From: Klenkia marina
GTDB lineage: Bacteria > Actinomycetota > Actinomycetes > Mycobacteriales > Geodermatophilaceae
Reading direction: 5' to 3'
Assembly: GCF_900101025.1 (NCBI RefSeq)
Contig: NZ_FMUH01000001.1
Location: 1 to 64,000, forward strand
Length of the DNA: 64,000 nt
Shown: positions 54,248 through 63,561 of the stretch, piece after piece
Layout: each line of letters begins with the position of its first letter
Position numbering within the stretch: the first letter of the stretch is position 1
Made by a program: the position numbers and the translations under genes
Notes under the pieces: model-generated
Databases searched by the model: none
What the model saw: the letters and a program-made list of their open reading frames with translations, nothing else
What the model was told of the DNA's origin: nothing

Positions 54248-55023
54248 CCCTGCACGCCGACCGGGTCCGCTGGAACCGCGGTGGTGCGCTCGTCGTCGAC
54301 GGCGTCACCCTCACCCCCCGGCCCGGTGCCACCGTCGGGCTGCTGGGCCCCAACGGCTCCGGCAAGTCCTCGCTCCTGCGGCTGCTCTCCGGCACCGCGC
54401 GGCCCGACGACGGCACGGTCACCCTCGACGGCACCGACCTGCGAGCGCTGTCCCGCCGCTCCGTCGCCCGCACGGTCGCCGTGGTCGGGCAGCACACCCA
54501 CACCGACGTCGACATCCGGGTGCGCGACGTCGTGCGGCTGGGGCGCATCCCGCACCGCGGGCCGCTGGGCTCGCGGCCGGCCACCGACGCCGCCGCGGTC
54601 GACGCCGCGCTGGCGGCCACCGGCATGACCGACAAGGCCGACCGGTTCTGGCACAGCCTGTCCGGGGGCGAGCAGCAGCGGGCGCACATCGCCCGGGCCC
54701 TGGCGCAGGAGCCGCGCGAGCTGCTCATGGACGAACCCACCAACCACCTCGACATCCGCCACCAGCTCGAGCTGCTGGAGCTGGTGCAGCGGCTGCCGGT
54801 GACCACCGTGGTGGCGCTGCACGACCTCAACCTGGCCGCGGCGTACTGCGACGAGGTGGTGGTCATGGCCGCCGGTCGCGCCGTGGCCGCCGGCCCCCCG
54901 GCCCAGGTGCTCACCCCCGAGCTGATCGGCGAGGTCTACGGGGTGCGGGCGACCGTGCTGGTCGGCGAGGACGGCGTGCCCACCGTCGTGCTGCGGCCCG
55001 CTGCGGTCAGCGCTCCGGCCTGA
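54244..55023 (+). CDS. Iron ABC transporter ATP-binding protein, FepC/FecE family
   Basis: A 259-residue ATPase with Walker A GPNGSGKSSLL, signature LSGGEQQR, Walker B LLMDEPTNHLD and switch VVALHDLNLAAAYCDEV. All catalytic residues are present. The ATG overlaps the permease stop. Its 3' end overlaps the converging LacI gene by 17 bases. Confidence 0.91.
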   Translation: MTLHADRVRWNRGGALVVDGVTLTPRPGATVGLLGPNGSGKSSLLRLLSGTARPDDGTVTLDGTDLRALSRRSVARTVAVVGQHTHTDVDIRVRDVVRLGRIPHRGPLGSRPATDAAAVDAALAATGMTDKADRFWHSLSGGEQQRAHIARALAQEPRELLMDEPTNHLDIRHQLELLELVQRLPVTTVVALHDLNLAAAYCDEVVVMAAGRAVAAGPPAQVLTPELIGEVYGVRATVLVGEDGVPTVVLRPAAVSAPA

Positions 55024-56038
55024 CCGGGGCGGTCGAGGCGCGCACCACCAGCCGGCCGGGCACCACCACGGGCCGGCCCTGGAACCACCGCTCGGCGGCC
55101 TCGATGCGCTCCAGCAGCACGTCGACGCAGCGCCGGCCGACCTCGGCGAAGTCCTGGTGCACCGTGGTCAGCGGTGGCCGGAGGTAGGCGGCCTCGGCGA
55201 TGTCGTCGAAGCCGACCACGCTGACCTCGCCCGGGATGTCCACCCCGGACTCGGCCAGGGCGCGGATCAGCCCCAGCGCCATGTGGTCGTTGGCCACGAA
55301 GACCCCGGTGACCTCGGGCCAGCGCTCGCGCAGCACCAGCCCGGCGTCGTAGCCCGACCGGGCGCTCCAGTCGCCCAGCAGGGGCTCGCGCACCCGCAGC
55401 CCCGCCTGGGTCATCCCGAGCTGCCAGCCCTCCAGCCGTGCCTCGGCCTCGATCCAGTCCTGCCGGCCGCGCACGTGCACGATCTCGGTGTGGCCCAGCT
55501 CCACCAGGTGGCGCGTGGCCTGCAGGGCGCCGTCCACCTGGTCCACGACCACCGAGGGCACGCCCGGGGCCGCCCCGCCCTCGACCGCCACCGCCGGGAG
55601 GTCGGCCGGGAGCCCCACCATCACCTGCACCGCGGCGCGCTGGGGGGCGAGCACGACCACGCCGCACACCGACTGGGCGACCAGCCGGTCGACGGCGTCG
55701 GCGAACGACTGCGGCTGCAGGTCCGGCACGGTCACCACGTGCACCTCGTAACCGGCCGTCCGCGCGGCCTGCTCGAGGCTGAACAACGTGCTCGCCGGCC
55801 CGTGCAGGCTGGTGTCGAACGCGATGACGCCGATGGTCTCGGACTGCCGCCGGGCCAGGGCCCGCGCGGTCAGGTTGCGCCGGTACCCCAGCTTCGCCAT
55901 CGCCTCGAGCACCCGGGCCCGGGTCTCCTCCTTGACGTACGGGTGGTCGTTCAGCACCCGCGACACGGTCTGGTGCGAGACCCCGGCCAGCTGGGCGACG
56001 TCGGCCATGACGGCCGGCCTGCCCGCCCGTGGTTCCAC
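55007..56038 (-). CDS. LacI family transcriptional regulator
   Basis: A 343-residue repressor. The helix-turn-helix is MADVAQLAGVSHQTVSRVLN with the hinge LGYRRNLTARALARR, followed by a periplasmic-binding-like effector domain (VVVLAP, VANDHMALGLIRAL, VVGFDDIAEAAYLRPPLTTV). Start GTG 56038 has GGAGGG upstream; ATG 56008 at the HTH start is the alternative. It lies 104 bases after the sugar ABC operon and is the likely repressor acting at the two operators upstream of that operon. Confidence 0.88.
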   Translation of the reverse strand: MEPRAGRPAVMADVAQLAGVSHQTVSRVLNDHPYVKEETRARVLEAMAKLGYRRNLTARALARRQSETIGVIAFDTSLHGPASTLFSLEQAARTAGYEVHVVTVPDLQPQSFADAVDRLVAQSVCGVVVLAPQRAAVQVMVGLPADLPAVAVEGGAAPGVPSVVVDQVDGALQATRHLVELGHTEIVHVRGRQDWIEAEARLEGWQLGMTQAGLRVREPLLGDWSARSGYDAGLVLRERWPEVTGVFVANDHMALGLIRALAESGVDIPGEVSVVGFDDIAEAAYLRPPLTTVHQDFAEVGRRCVDVLLERIEAAERWFQGRPVVVPGRLVVRASTAPVRPER

Positions 56039-56142
56039 CCCGACCCTCCGTCCGTGCGCCGGCGCTCGCCGGACGTCGAGGTCGGATGCTGCCACCCCCG
56101 GGGCCGGAGCGGGTCGGTCGTCCCCCGGGGGAGCGAGCAGCG

Positions 56143-57195
56143 TCAGCGGGAGGACCGCGTGCTCAGGCGCTGGACGACGACGAAGACCAGCAGCAGGACA
56201 CCGATGGTGATCTTGGTCCACCACGAGCTCAGCCCGCCGTCGAAGGAGATCAGCGACTGGATGGTGCCCAGCACCAGCACGCCGAGCAGCGACCCGACGA
56301 CGAGGCCGGACCCGCCGGTGAGCAGCGTCCCGCCGATGACCACCGCGGCGATGGCGTCGAGCTCCATGCCGATGGCGTGCAGGCTCCAGCCCGAGAGGAT
56401 GTACAGGCTGAACAGCAGGCCACCCAGGGCGGAGCAGAAACCGCTGATCGCGTAGACCGCGACCTTGGTGCGGCCGACCGCCAGGCCCATCAGGCCCGCG
56501 GACTGCTCGTTGCCGCCGATGGCGTACACCGTGCGGCCGAAGCGGGTGCGGTGCAGCACGTACACCGCGATCGCCACCACCACGAGGGCGATGAGGACGC
56601 CGTAGGTGAGGTAGGTGTTGCCCGGCAGCTCGATGACGTTCTGCGCCAGGCCGGTGAACAGGTCGTCGCGGATGGGGATCGAGGGCTCGCTGATGACGAA
56701 GCACAGGCCGCGGGCCAGGAACATCCCGGCCAGCGTGACGATGAACGGCTGCAGCTGCAGGTGGTGCACGGCCGCGCCCATCGCCCAGCCCAGCAGCGTG
56801 CCGGTGGCCAGCACCAGCACGATGACCAGCGGCGCGGCCCAGCCCTTCTGCAGCAGCGAGGCCGCGATGACCGTGGACAGGGCGACCACCGCACCGGAGG
56901 ACAGGTCGATGCCGCCGGTGAGGATCACGAAGGTCATGCCGACCGCGAGCACGATGAGGTGCGCGTTGTCCACCAGCAGGTTCAGCGCCACCTGCGGGTA
57001 GCCGAAGTTCTCGTACCGCAGCGTGCCGGCGCCGAAGAGCACGACGAGCAGGAGGGCGGTGACCAGCACGGAGAACGTGCTGGACCCGGTGTCGGTGCGG
57101 CGCAGCCAGGCGTAGGCCGCCTGCCCGAGCGAGCGGTCCGGCCGCTCCGGGGCGGGCGCGGGAGCCGTGCCGGTGGCGCTGTCGGTGGCGGTCAT
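56143..57195 (-). CDS. yjfF: Sugar ABC transporter permease, YjfF/RbsC family
   Basis: A 350-residue permease with about eight to ten spans. Conserved regions are VGMTFVILTGGIDLSSGAVV, LQPFIVTLAGMFLARGLCF, YAIGGNEQSAGLMGL and ELDAIAAVVIGGTLLTGG. It resembles the second permease of the galactofuranose importer YtfQRT-YjfF. The ATG overlaps the stop of the other permease by four bases. Confidence 0.88.
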   Translation of the reverse strand: MTATDSATGTAPAPAPERPDRSLGQAAYAWLRRTDTGSSTFSVLVTALLLVVLFGAGTLRYENFGYPQVALNLLVDNAHLIVLAVGMTFVILTGGIDLSSGAVVALSTVIAASLLQKGWAAPLVIVLVLATGTLLGWAMGAAVHHLQLQPFIVTLAGMFLARGLCFVISEPSIPIRDDLFTGLAQNVIELPGNTYLTYGVLIALVVVAIAVYVLHRTRFGRTVYAIGGNEQSAGLMGLAVGRTKVAVYAISGFCSALGGLLFSLYILSGWSLHAIGMELDAIAAVVIGGTLLTGGSGLVVGSLLGVLVLGTIQSLISFDGGLSSWWTKITIGVLLLVFVVVQRLSTRSSR

Positions 57196-58364
57196 CGGAG
57201 TGCCCCCTGGTCGGTGGTGGTGGGCTCGGCTGCGGTCGCGTCGGCGGGCTCGGCCGAGGATGCGGGGGTCAGGGGACGGACGTCGTCCCCTTCGACGGCC
57301 GGCACCGGGACGGCCGGCGAGGTGCTGGTGCGCGCCGATCGCCGGCGGCGGCCGAGCGCGGCGCGGATGCGCGGGGCCTGCAGCAGGAAGACCGCGATGA
57401 TGACGACGGCCTTGAACAGCCGCACGTACTCGTCGGGCACGCCCATGGTCAGCGTGGTGGTGGTCAGGGTCTGCAGGATGAGGGCGCCCAGCACCGTGCC
57501 GGTCAGCGAGTAGCGACCACCGGCGAGCGAGGTGCCACCGATCACGACGGCGAGGATCGCGTCGAGCTCGATGAACAACCCGGCCCGGTTGGCGTCGGCG
57601 GCGCTGACGTTGGCGTTGGTCATCAGGCCGGCGACCGCGGCGGTGAAGGCGACGAAGACGTAGACGGTCCAGGTGATCGACCGCGAGCGGACGCCGGCCA
57701 ACCGGGCGGCCTCCGGGTTGGTGCCGACCGCCTCGATCAGCGTGCCCAGCGCGGTGCGGCGGGTGAGCGCGGCGACGACCAGGAGCACCAGCAGGGTGAG
57801 CACCACCTGGGCCGGCAGGCCGAGGACGAAGCCACCGCCGAGCCAGTCGAAGGCCGGGTTCTCGGCGGTGATGATCTGCCCGTCGGTGACCAGCATGGCC
57901 AGCCCGCGGCCGGCCGTCATGAGCACCAGCGTCGCGATGATCGGCTGGATGCCGACGACGGAGACCAGGAAGCCGTTCCACGCACCGAGCACCAGGCCGA
58001 CGGCCAGGGCGGTGCCGATGGCGACCGCGGCGGTGGCCGGGGACGTCGGGTCCGACGACCCGTCGATGATCGTGAAGCTGACCGCGCCGGAGATGGCCAG
58101 CACGGCGCCGACGGAGAGGTCGATCCCGCGGGTGGCGATGACCAGGGTCATGCCGACCGCGATGAGCAGGGTCGGGGCGACGTTCTTCAGGACGTCGACC
58201 GGCGAGCCGAACAGGTGGCCGTCCTGGATCCGCAGGGCGAAGAAGCCAGGGTTGACGACGGCGTTGAACACCAGCAGCACGAGCAGCGCCGACGCCGCCC
58301 ACACCACCGGGGAGGACATGTCCAGGCGCCGCCGCGTGCGGGGCTCGGTGGGGGTCTCAGGCAC
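57192..58364 (-). CDS. ytfT: Sugar ABC transporter permease, YtfT/RbsC family
   Basis: A permease of about 390 residues with VGMTLVIATRGIDLSVGAVL, GIQPIIATLVLMTAGRGLAM, AVGTNPEAARLAGV and ELDAILAVVIGGTSLAGG. The C-terminal 60 residues are a soluble Ala/Pro/Thr tail not usual in the family. Start GTG 58364 has GGAGG five bases upstream; GTG 58376 is also in frame. It overlaps the end of the ATPase gene by eight bases. Confidence 0.86.
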   Translation of the reverse strand: MPETPTEPRTRRRLDMSSPVVWAASALLVLLVFNAVVNPGFFALRIQDGHLFGSPVDVLKNVAPTLLIAVGMTLVIATRGIDLSVGAVLAISGAVSFTIIDGSSDPTSPATAAVAIGTALAVGLVLGAWNGFLVSVVGIQPIIATLVLMTAGRGLAMLVTDGQIITAENPAFDWLGGGFVLGLPAQVVLTLLVLLVVAALTRRTALGTLIEAVGTNPEAARLAGVRSRSITWTVYVFVAFTAAVAGLMTNANVSAADANRAGLFIELDAILAVVIGGTSLAGGRYSLTGTVLGALILQTLTTTTLTMGVPDEYVRLFKAVVIIAVFLLQAPRIRAALGRRRRSARTSTSPAVPVPAVEGDDVRPLTPASSAEPADATAAEPTTTDQGALR

Positions 58365-59895
58365 GGTCGCCTCCACTGGCGATCAGGTCGACGACGGAGT
58401 CGAGGGTGGCGGTGGAGCCGTCGACGTCGGCGACGGTGCGGTGGTCGCGCAGCACGGTGATGCGGTCGCTGATCCGCAGCACCTCCTCCAGCTCGGCGGA
58501 GACGAACACGACCGACATCCCCTCGCTCGCCAGCTGGCTGACCAGGGCCTGGATCTGGGCCTTGGCGCCGATGTCGATGCCGCGGGTGGGCTCGTCGAGC
58601 AGCAGCAGCCGCGGCTCGGTCAGCAGCCAGCGGGCCAGCAGCACCTTCTGCTGGTTGCCGCCGGACAGGTTGCGGATCAGCGCGTCGGGGTGGGCCGGGC
58701 GGATGTCGAGGGCCTTGATGTACTTGGCGACCAGCTCGTCGCCCTGCTTGGTGGGGATGCGGCGCAGCCAGCCCCGGCGGGCCTGCAGGGCCAGCAGCAC
58801 GTTGTCGCGCACGGTGAGGTCGCCGACGACGCCCTCGCCCTTGCGGTCCTCGGAGCAGAACGCGATGCCCTCGGCGATGGCCGTGCGCGGGGTGCGCAGC
58901 TTGACTGGGCGCCCGTCGACCTCGACGGTGCCCGAGCTCGCGCGGTCGGCGCCGAACAGGAGCCGGGTCAGCTCGGTGCGACCCGAGCCCAGCAGCCCGG
59001 CCAGGCCGGTCACGCGCCCGGCGTGGACGTCGAGGTCGGTGGGGGCGATGGCCCCGGTGCGGCCGAGGCCGCGGGCGCGCAGGCGCGGGACGGCGTCGGC
59101 GGGGGCCTCGTGGGCGGGCTCGCGCTCGAGGTGCTCGAGGGTGGACAGCTCGCGGCCGATCATCTCCTGCACCAGCTGCAGCCGGGGCAGCTCGGCGGTG
59201 CGGTGCTCGGCGACGAGGCGGCCGTTGCGCAGCACCGTCATGCGGTCGCTGATCTCGTAGACCTGGTCGAGGAAGTGGGACACGAAGAGGATGGCGACGC
59301 CGCGGTCGCGCAGCGTGCGCACGACCCGGAACAGCTCGGCGACCTCGCCGGCGTCCAGGCTCGAGGTGGGCTCGTCGAGCACCAGCACCTTGGCGTCGGT
59401 GTCGACGGCCCGGGCGATGGCGACCAGCTGCTGCAGGGCGATGGGGTGCCGGCCCAGGATGCTGCCGGGGTCGAGGTCCAGGTTCAGCTCGGCGAGCACG
59501 CGGCGGGTGCGCTCACGGGAGGCACGCCGGTCGATCGACCCGCGCTTGCGGGGTTCGCGACCGAGGACGACGTTCTCGGTGACCGTGAGGTTCGGGCAGA
59601 GGTTGACCTCCTGGTACACGGTGCTGATGCCCGCGGCCTGCGCGTCGGCCGGCGTGGCGAACTGCTGCTCGACGCCGTCGACGGTGACCGTGCCGCTGTC
59701 GTAGCGGTAGACCCCGGTGAGGGCCTTGATGAGGGTCGACTTGCCGGCTCCGTTCTCGCCCATGAGGGCGTGGACCTCGCCGGGGAACAGGCGCAGCCCC
59801 ACCCCGTCGAGGGCGCGGACACCGGGGAACTCGATGGTGATGCCGGACATCTCGACCACCGGGGCGGCGGCCGGCCGGGGTGCTGCGGTGCTCAT
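58357..59895 (-). CDS. ytfR: Sugar ABC transporter ATPase, two-cassette, YtfR/RbsA family
   Basis: A 512-residue double ATPase. The first cassette has GENGAGKST, a degenerate signature (GRHPIALQQLVAIARA) and LVLDEPTSSLD. The second has the RbsA-type GLLGSGRTEL, LSGGNQQKVLLARWLL and LLLDEPTRGIDIG. This is the normal asymmetry of the RbsA family. It is the second gene of the operon, separated from the binding protein by two hairpins. Confidence 0.92.
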   Translation of the reverse strand: MSTAAPRPAAAPVVEMSGITIEFPGVRALDGVGLRLFPGEVHALMGENGAGKSTLIKALTGVYRYDSGTVTVDGVEQQFATPADAQAAGISTVYQEVNLCPNLTVTENVVLGREPRKRGSIDRRASRERTRRVLAELNLDLDPGSILGRHPIALQQLVAIARAVDTDAKVLVLDEPTSSLDAGEVAELFRVVRTLRDRGVAILFVSHFLDQVYEISDRMTVLRNGRLVAEHRTAELPRLQLVQEMIGRELSTLEHLEREPAHEAPADAVPRLRARGLGRTGAIAPTDLDVHAGRVTGLAGLLGSGRTELTRLLFGADRASSGTVEVDGRPVKLRTPRTAIAEGIAFCSEDRKGEGVVGDLTVRDNVLLALQARRGWLRRIPTKQGDELVAKYIKALDIRPAHPDALIRNLSGGNQQKVLLARWLLTEPRLLLLDEPTRGIDIGAKAQIQALVSQLASEGMSVVFVSAELEEVLRISDRITVLRDHRTVADVDGSTATLDSVVDLIASGGDRA

Positions 59896-59922
59896 GGGCG
59901 AAGGTCTCCAGGAGTAGGGGTG

Positions 59923-59987
59923 CCCCGCCGCCGGGGACGGCGGCGGGGCGGGTGGCCGGGTCCCGCCACCGACGGCGGGACCCGGCC
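59923..59987 (-). terminator. Two strong hairpins between the binding protein and the ATPase genes
   Basis: CCCCGCCGCC at 59923-59932 pairs with 59939-59948, and a 14-bp stem at 59954-59967 pairs with 59974-59987. The second begins seven bases after the binding-protein stop. Such intercistronic stems usually cause partial termination or protect the upstream mRNA, giving more binding protein than ATPase. Confidence 0.75.
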
Positions 59988-59993
59988 CGGGGA

Positions 59994-60977
59994 TCAGTAC
60001 TGCCGGTTCGGCAGGGCCTCGATCGCCTGCTCCTGCGTGAAGGTGGTCTCCTCGGTGACGACCCGCTTCGGGACGTCCTCACCGGCGACGACCTTCTCGG
60101 CGAGGTCCATCAGCTGACCGCCCAGCAGCGGGTTGCACTCGACGATGAAGTTGATCTTGCCGTCGGCGAGCGCCTGCATGCCGTCGCGGACCGCGTCGAC
60201 CGAGATGATCTGGATGTCCTTGCCGGGCACCTTGCCGGCGGCCTCGATGGCCTCGATGGCACCCAGGGCCATGTCGTCGTTGTGGGCGTAGACCGCGTTG
60301 ATCTGCGGGTTGGAGTTGAGCATGGCCTCCATGACCTCGCGGCCACCGGCGCGGGTGAAGTCACCCGACTGCGACGCGACGACCTGGATGTTGTCGGTGC
60401 CCTCGATGGCGTCGGCGAAGCCCTCCTGGCGGTCGAGGGCCGGAGCGGCACCCGTGGTGCCCTGCAGCTCGGCGACGTAGGTCGGCTGCGAGCCCCAGTT
60501 CTCCACGGCCCACTCGCCGGCCTTCTTGCCCTCCTCGACGAAGTCCGACCCGAGGAAGGTCTCGTAGAGCGAGTCGTCCTCGGAGTCGACCGAGCGGTCG
60601 GTGAGGATCACCGGGATGCCGGCGCGCTGCGCCTCGAGCAGCACCGAGTCCCAGCCGGTCTCGACGACCGGGGAGAACGCGATGACGTCGACCCGCTGCT
60701 GGATGAACGAGCGGATGGCCGAGATCTGGTTCTCCTGCTCGCCCTGCGCGTCGGAGAACTGCAGCTCGATGCCGGCCTCCTCCGCGGAGTCCTGGATCGA
60801 CTGGGTGTTCGCCGTGCGCCAGCCGCTCTCGGCACCCACCTGGGAGAAGCCCATGGTGATCGAGCCGTCCTCGCCCCCACCGCCGGAGCCGCCGCTGCCG
60901 CTGTCGCTGCTGCCGCAGGCCGTGGCACCGAACGCCACCGCGACCGCCATGGCAGTCACCACCGTCTTCTTGAACAC
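59994..60977 (-). CDS. ytfQ: Sugar ABC transporter substrate-binding lipoprotein, YtfQ type
   Basis: A 327-residue binding lipoprotein with lipobox ATACGS and a Gly/Ser linker. The pentose/hexose-binding fold contains GFSQVGAESGWRTANTQSIQ, FIQQRVDVIAFSPV, AVYAHNDDMALGAI and DIQIISVDAV. It is closest in style to the galactofuranose-binding YtfQ. Synthesis is expected to be repressed by LacI through the operator at 61036-61049. Confidence 0.91.
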   Translation of the reverse strand: MFKKTVVTAMAVAVAFGATACGSSDSGSGGSGGGGEDGSITMGFSQVGAESGWRTANTQSIQDSAEEAGIELQFSDAQGEQENQISAIRSFIQQRVDVIAFSPVVETGWDSVLLEAQRAGIPVILTDRSVDSEDDSLYETFLGSDFVEEGKKAGEWAVENWGSQPTYVAELQGTTGAAPALDRQEGFADAIEGTDNIQVVASQSGDFTRAGGREVMEAMLNSNPQINAVYAHNDDMALGAIEAIEAAGKVPGKDIQIISVDAVRDGMQALADGKINFIVECNPLLGGQLMDLAEKVVAGEDVPKRVVTEETTFTQEQAIEALPNRQY

Positions 60978-61035
60978 CGCTGTTCCTCCACCTGTCGAGC
61001 CGGGCCGGGGGTCCCCGGCGCGTTCTGGGCCGAAG

Positions 61036-61049
61036 TGTTAGCGCTCACA
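61036..61049 (-). promoter_or_regulatory. LacI operator within the ytfQ promoter
   Basis: TGTTAGCGCTCACA is a near-perfect LacI-type palindrome centred on GCGC. On the lower strand, TTGACC (61057-61062) and TAACAC (61035-61040) form -35 and -10 boxes with 16 bases between, so the operator fills the spacer and -10. Confidence 0.8.
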
Positions 61050-61146
61050 CATGTGGGGTCAAGCACATCGTGGGTAACGAATGTGCAACGGATCAGCTCG
61101 GGCTATGACGCGACGAAACGGGCCTCAGGGCTGCTTGACGGCGACC

Positions 61147-61160
61147 TGTGAGCGCTATCA
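61147..61160 (+). promoter_or_regulatory. Second LacI operator, in the epimerase promoter
   Basis: TGTGAGCGCTATCA shares the GAGCGCTA core of the first operator. TTGACG at 61135-61140 precedes it as a -35 box, mirroring the arrangement of the opposite promoter 111 bases away. Confidence 0.75.
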
Positions 61161-61205
61161 GACTGCGGCGGCCCGTTCCCCCTCCAGCTCCGGGAGACCC
61201 CTCGC

Positions 61206-62126
61206 ATGAGCGCCCTGCACCCCACCGGCGAGCAGCACGACCTCGTCCTCGACGACGTCCGTGCCGTGGTCACCGAGGTGGGCGGGGGGCTGCGCAGCCT
61301 CACCGTGGCCGGCCGCGACCTGGTGGTCGGCTTCCCCGTCGACACCCCGCGCCCGCTCTACCGGGGCTCGGTGCTGGCGCCGTGGCCCAACCGGGTGGCC
61401 GACGGCCGGTACACCCGCGACGGCCGCACCCAGCAGCTGGCGCTCACCGAGCCCGACCGGGGCAACGCCCTGCACGGCTTGACCTGCTGGAGCGCCTGGC
61501 GACTGCTCGACCGCACCGCCTCCGCCGTCCGGCTGGGTGCCCGCATCTGGCCGCAGCAGGGCTGGCCGCATCTCCTCGACGTCGTCGTCGGGTACGAGCT
61601 CACGCCCACCGGGCTGCGCTGGACCGTCGAGGGCCACAACCCCGGCGACGGCCCCGCGCCCTGGGGCAGCTCGGTGCACCCCTACCTGGTCGCGGGCCCC
61701 GGGCGGGTCGACGACTGGGAGTTCGAGCTGGCCGCCGAGCAGGTGCTCACCGTCGACGACGAGCGGTTGCTGCCCACCGGGCTGGTCGACGTCGGCACCA
61801 CCGACCTGGATTTCCGGGCCCCGCGCCCGCTGCGCGGGGTGGCGGTGGACCACGCCTACACCGGGGTGGCCGGCGGCGCCCGGGCCACGGCCACCGTGCG
61901 GGCCGCCGACGGCGGCGGAGTGGCCATGCACTGGTCGGCCGAGGACCTGCCGTGGGTCCAGGTGCACACGGCGGACCGGCCCGACCCCGCCGACGACCGC
62001 GTGGGCCTGGCCGTCGAGCCGATGACCTGCCCGCCCGACGCGTTGAACACCGGCACCGACCTCGTCGTCCTGGCGCCCGGGCAGTCGCACACCGCCGCGT
62101 GGGAGATCGAGGCGTTGCAGCCGTAG
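61206..62126 (+). CDS. Aldose 1-epimerase family protein
   Basis: A 306-residue galactose-mutarotase-like protein. Landmarks are VLAPWPNRVADGRY, the substrate histidine in NALHGL, the second histidine in SSVHPYL, and the catalytic Glu near the end in LAVEPMTCPPDAL. It interconverts the alpha and beta anomers of sugars entering through the divergent ABC importer, with which it shares LacI control. It starts at ATG 61206. Confidence 0.9.
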   Translation: MSALHPTGEQHDLVLDDVRAVVTEVGGGLRSLTVAGRDLVVGFPVDTPRPLYRGSVLAPWPNRVADGRYTRDGRTQQLALTEPDRGNALHGLTCWSAWRLLDRTASAVRLGARIWPQQGWPHLLDVVVGYELTPTGLRWTVEGHNPGDGPAPWGSSVHPYLVAGPGRVDDWEFELAAEQVLTVDDERLLPTGLVDVGTTDLDFRAPRPLRGVAVDHAYTGVAGGARATATVRAADGGGVAMHWSAEDLPWVQVHTADRPDPADDRVGLAVEPMTCPPDALNTGTDLVVLAPGQSHTAAWEIEALQP

Positions 62127-62137
62127 CGTCACCGGGC

Positions 62138-62536
62138 ATGGACCTGCCCCCGGCGCTGCTCGACCTGCTCCGCTCCCCCGCCCCCTGCTTCGTCGCCACG
62201 CTGATGCCCGACGGCGGGCCGCAGCTGACCCAGACCTGGGTCGACGCCGACGACCAGGGCCGGATCCGGGTCAACTCCGTCGCCGGGTTCCGCAAGGTGC
62301 GCAACGTCGAGCGCGACCCGCGGGTGGCGGTCAACGTCGCCGACCCGGCCGACCCGTCGCGCTACTTCGCCGTGCGCGGGCGGGTCGTGGACATCACCGC
62401 CGTGGGGGCGGTCGAGCACATCGAGCAGCTGTCGCAGAAGTACACCGGTGGGCCCTACCCCTGGTACGGCGGTCGCGACCAGCAACGGTTGGTGCTGACC
62501 ATCGAGGCCGACTCCGTGCACTCGCCCCAGGGCTGA
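62138..62536 (+). CDS. PPOX-class, probably F420-dependent, oxidoreductase
   Basis: A 132-residue split-barrel protein. The typical start is SPAPCFVATLMPDGGPQLTQTW, shortened here to the core CFVATLMPDGGPQ; VNSVAGFRKVRNVERDPRVA and QRLVLTIEADSVHS also match F420-binding members of the pyridoxamine-phosphate-oxidase fold. The substrate is unknown. It starts 11 bases after the epimerase stop and five bases before the deaminase gene. Confidence 0.82.
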   Translation: MDLPPALLDLLRSPAPCFVATLMPDGGPQLTQTWVDADDQGRIRVNSVAGFRKVRNVERDPRVAVNVADPADPSRYFAVRGRVVDITAVGAVEHIEQLSQKYTGGPYPWYGGRDQQRLVLTIEADSVHSPQG

Positions 62537-62541
62537 TCCCG

Positions 62542-63555
62542 GTGGACCCGACGACCCCGCTGCTGGACGCCCTGCCGCGACTGCCCAAGGCCGAGCTGCA
62601 CCTGCACGTCGAGGGCACCCTCGAGCCGGAGCTGGCGTTCGCCCTGGCCCAGCGCAACGGCGTGGTGCTCCCCTACCCCGACGTCGCGGCACTGCGGGCG
62701 GCCTACGACTTCGGCGACCTGCAGTCGTTCCTGGACCTCTACTACGCGTGCATGCCGGTGCTGCGCACGGCCGAAGACTTCCACGACCTCACCGCGGCCT
62801 ACCTCGAGCGGTCCCACCGCGACGGCGTCGCGCACGCCGAGCTGTTCGTCGACCTGCAGGTGCACCTGGCCAACGGCATCCCCGCCGACGCCGTGCTCGA
62901 CGGCATGCTGGCCGCGCTCGCCGAGGCCCGCCGCACGCGGGGCACCACGGGCGGGGTGATCCTCGCCGTGGTGCGCGACCGGCCGGTGGCCACCGCGCAC
63001 GAGGCGCTGGACGCCGTCGCCCACCGGGTGCACGACCTGGTCGGCATCGGCCTGGACTCGGCCGAGGTCGGCTACCCGCCCGCGCTGTTCGTCGAGGTCT
63101 TCGAGCGCGCCGCCGCCCTCGGCCTGCACCGCGTGGCGCACGCCGGCGAGGAGGGCCCGCCGTCCTACGTCGTCGAGGCGGTCGAGCTGCTCGGTGTCGA
63201 GCGGGTGGACCACGGCATCCGGGCCGTCGAGGACCCGACGCTGCTGGCCCTGCTGGTCGAGCGCGGCATCCCGCTCACGGTGTGCCCGTTGTCCAACGTC
63301 CGGCTGCGGGCCGTGCCCGACCTGGCCTCGCACCCGATCCGGGCCCTGCTGGACGCCGGGGTGGCGGTCACCGTGAACTCCGACGACCCGGCCTACTTCG
63401 GCGGGTACGTCGGGGCGAACTACGCGGCCCTGGTGCAGGTGGGGTTCACCGCGCCCGAGTTGGCCCGGTTGGCCGCGGCGTCGGTGCGCGCGTCGTTCGC
63501 CGACGACGCGCGCAAGGCCGAGCTGCTCGCGCAGGTCGACGCCTGGGCGGTGTGA
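62542..63555 (+). CDS. Adenosine/adenine deaminase family protein
   Basis: A 337-residue metal-dependent deaminase. The zinc ligands and catalytic residues are PKAELHLHVEGTL, VAHAGEEGPP, VERVDHGIRA and VTVNSDDPAYFGGYV. The length and these boxes fit the Add family, which includes adenosine deaminases and bacterial adenine deaminases of the same fold. I cannot separate the two by eye. It would feed purine salvage. Start GTG 62542. Confidence 0.88.
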   Translation: MDPTTPLLDALPRLPKAELHLHVEGTLEPELAFALAQRNGVVLPYPDVAALRAAYDFGDLQSFLDLYYACMPVLRTAEDFHDLTAAYLERSHRDGVAHAELFVDLQVHLANGIPADAVLDGMLAALAEARRTRGTTGGVILAVVRDRPVATAHEALDAVAHRVHDLVGIGLDSAEVGYPPALFVEVFERAAALGLHRVAHAGEEGPPSYVVEAVELLGVERVDHGIRAVEDPTLLALLVERGIPLTVCPLSNVRLRAVPDLASHPIRALLDAGVAVTVNSDDPAYFGGYVGANYAALVQVGFTAPELARLAAASVRASFADDARKAELLAQVDAWAV

Positions 63556-63561
63556 CCCGCC

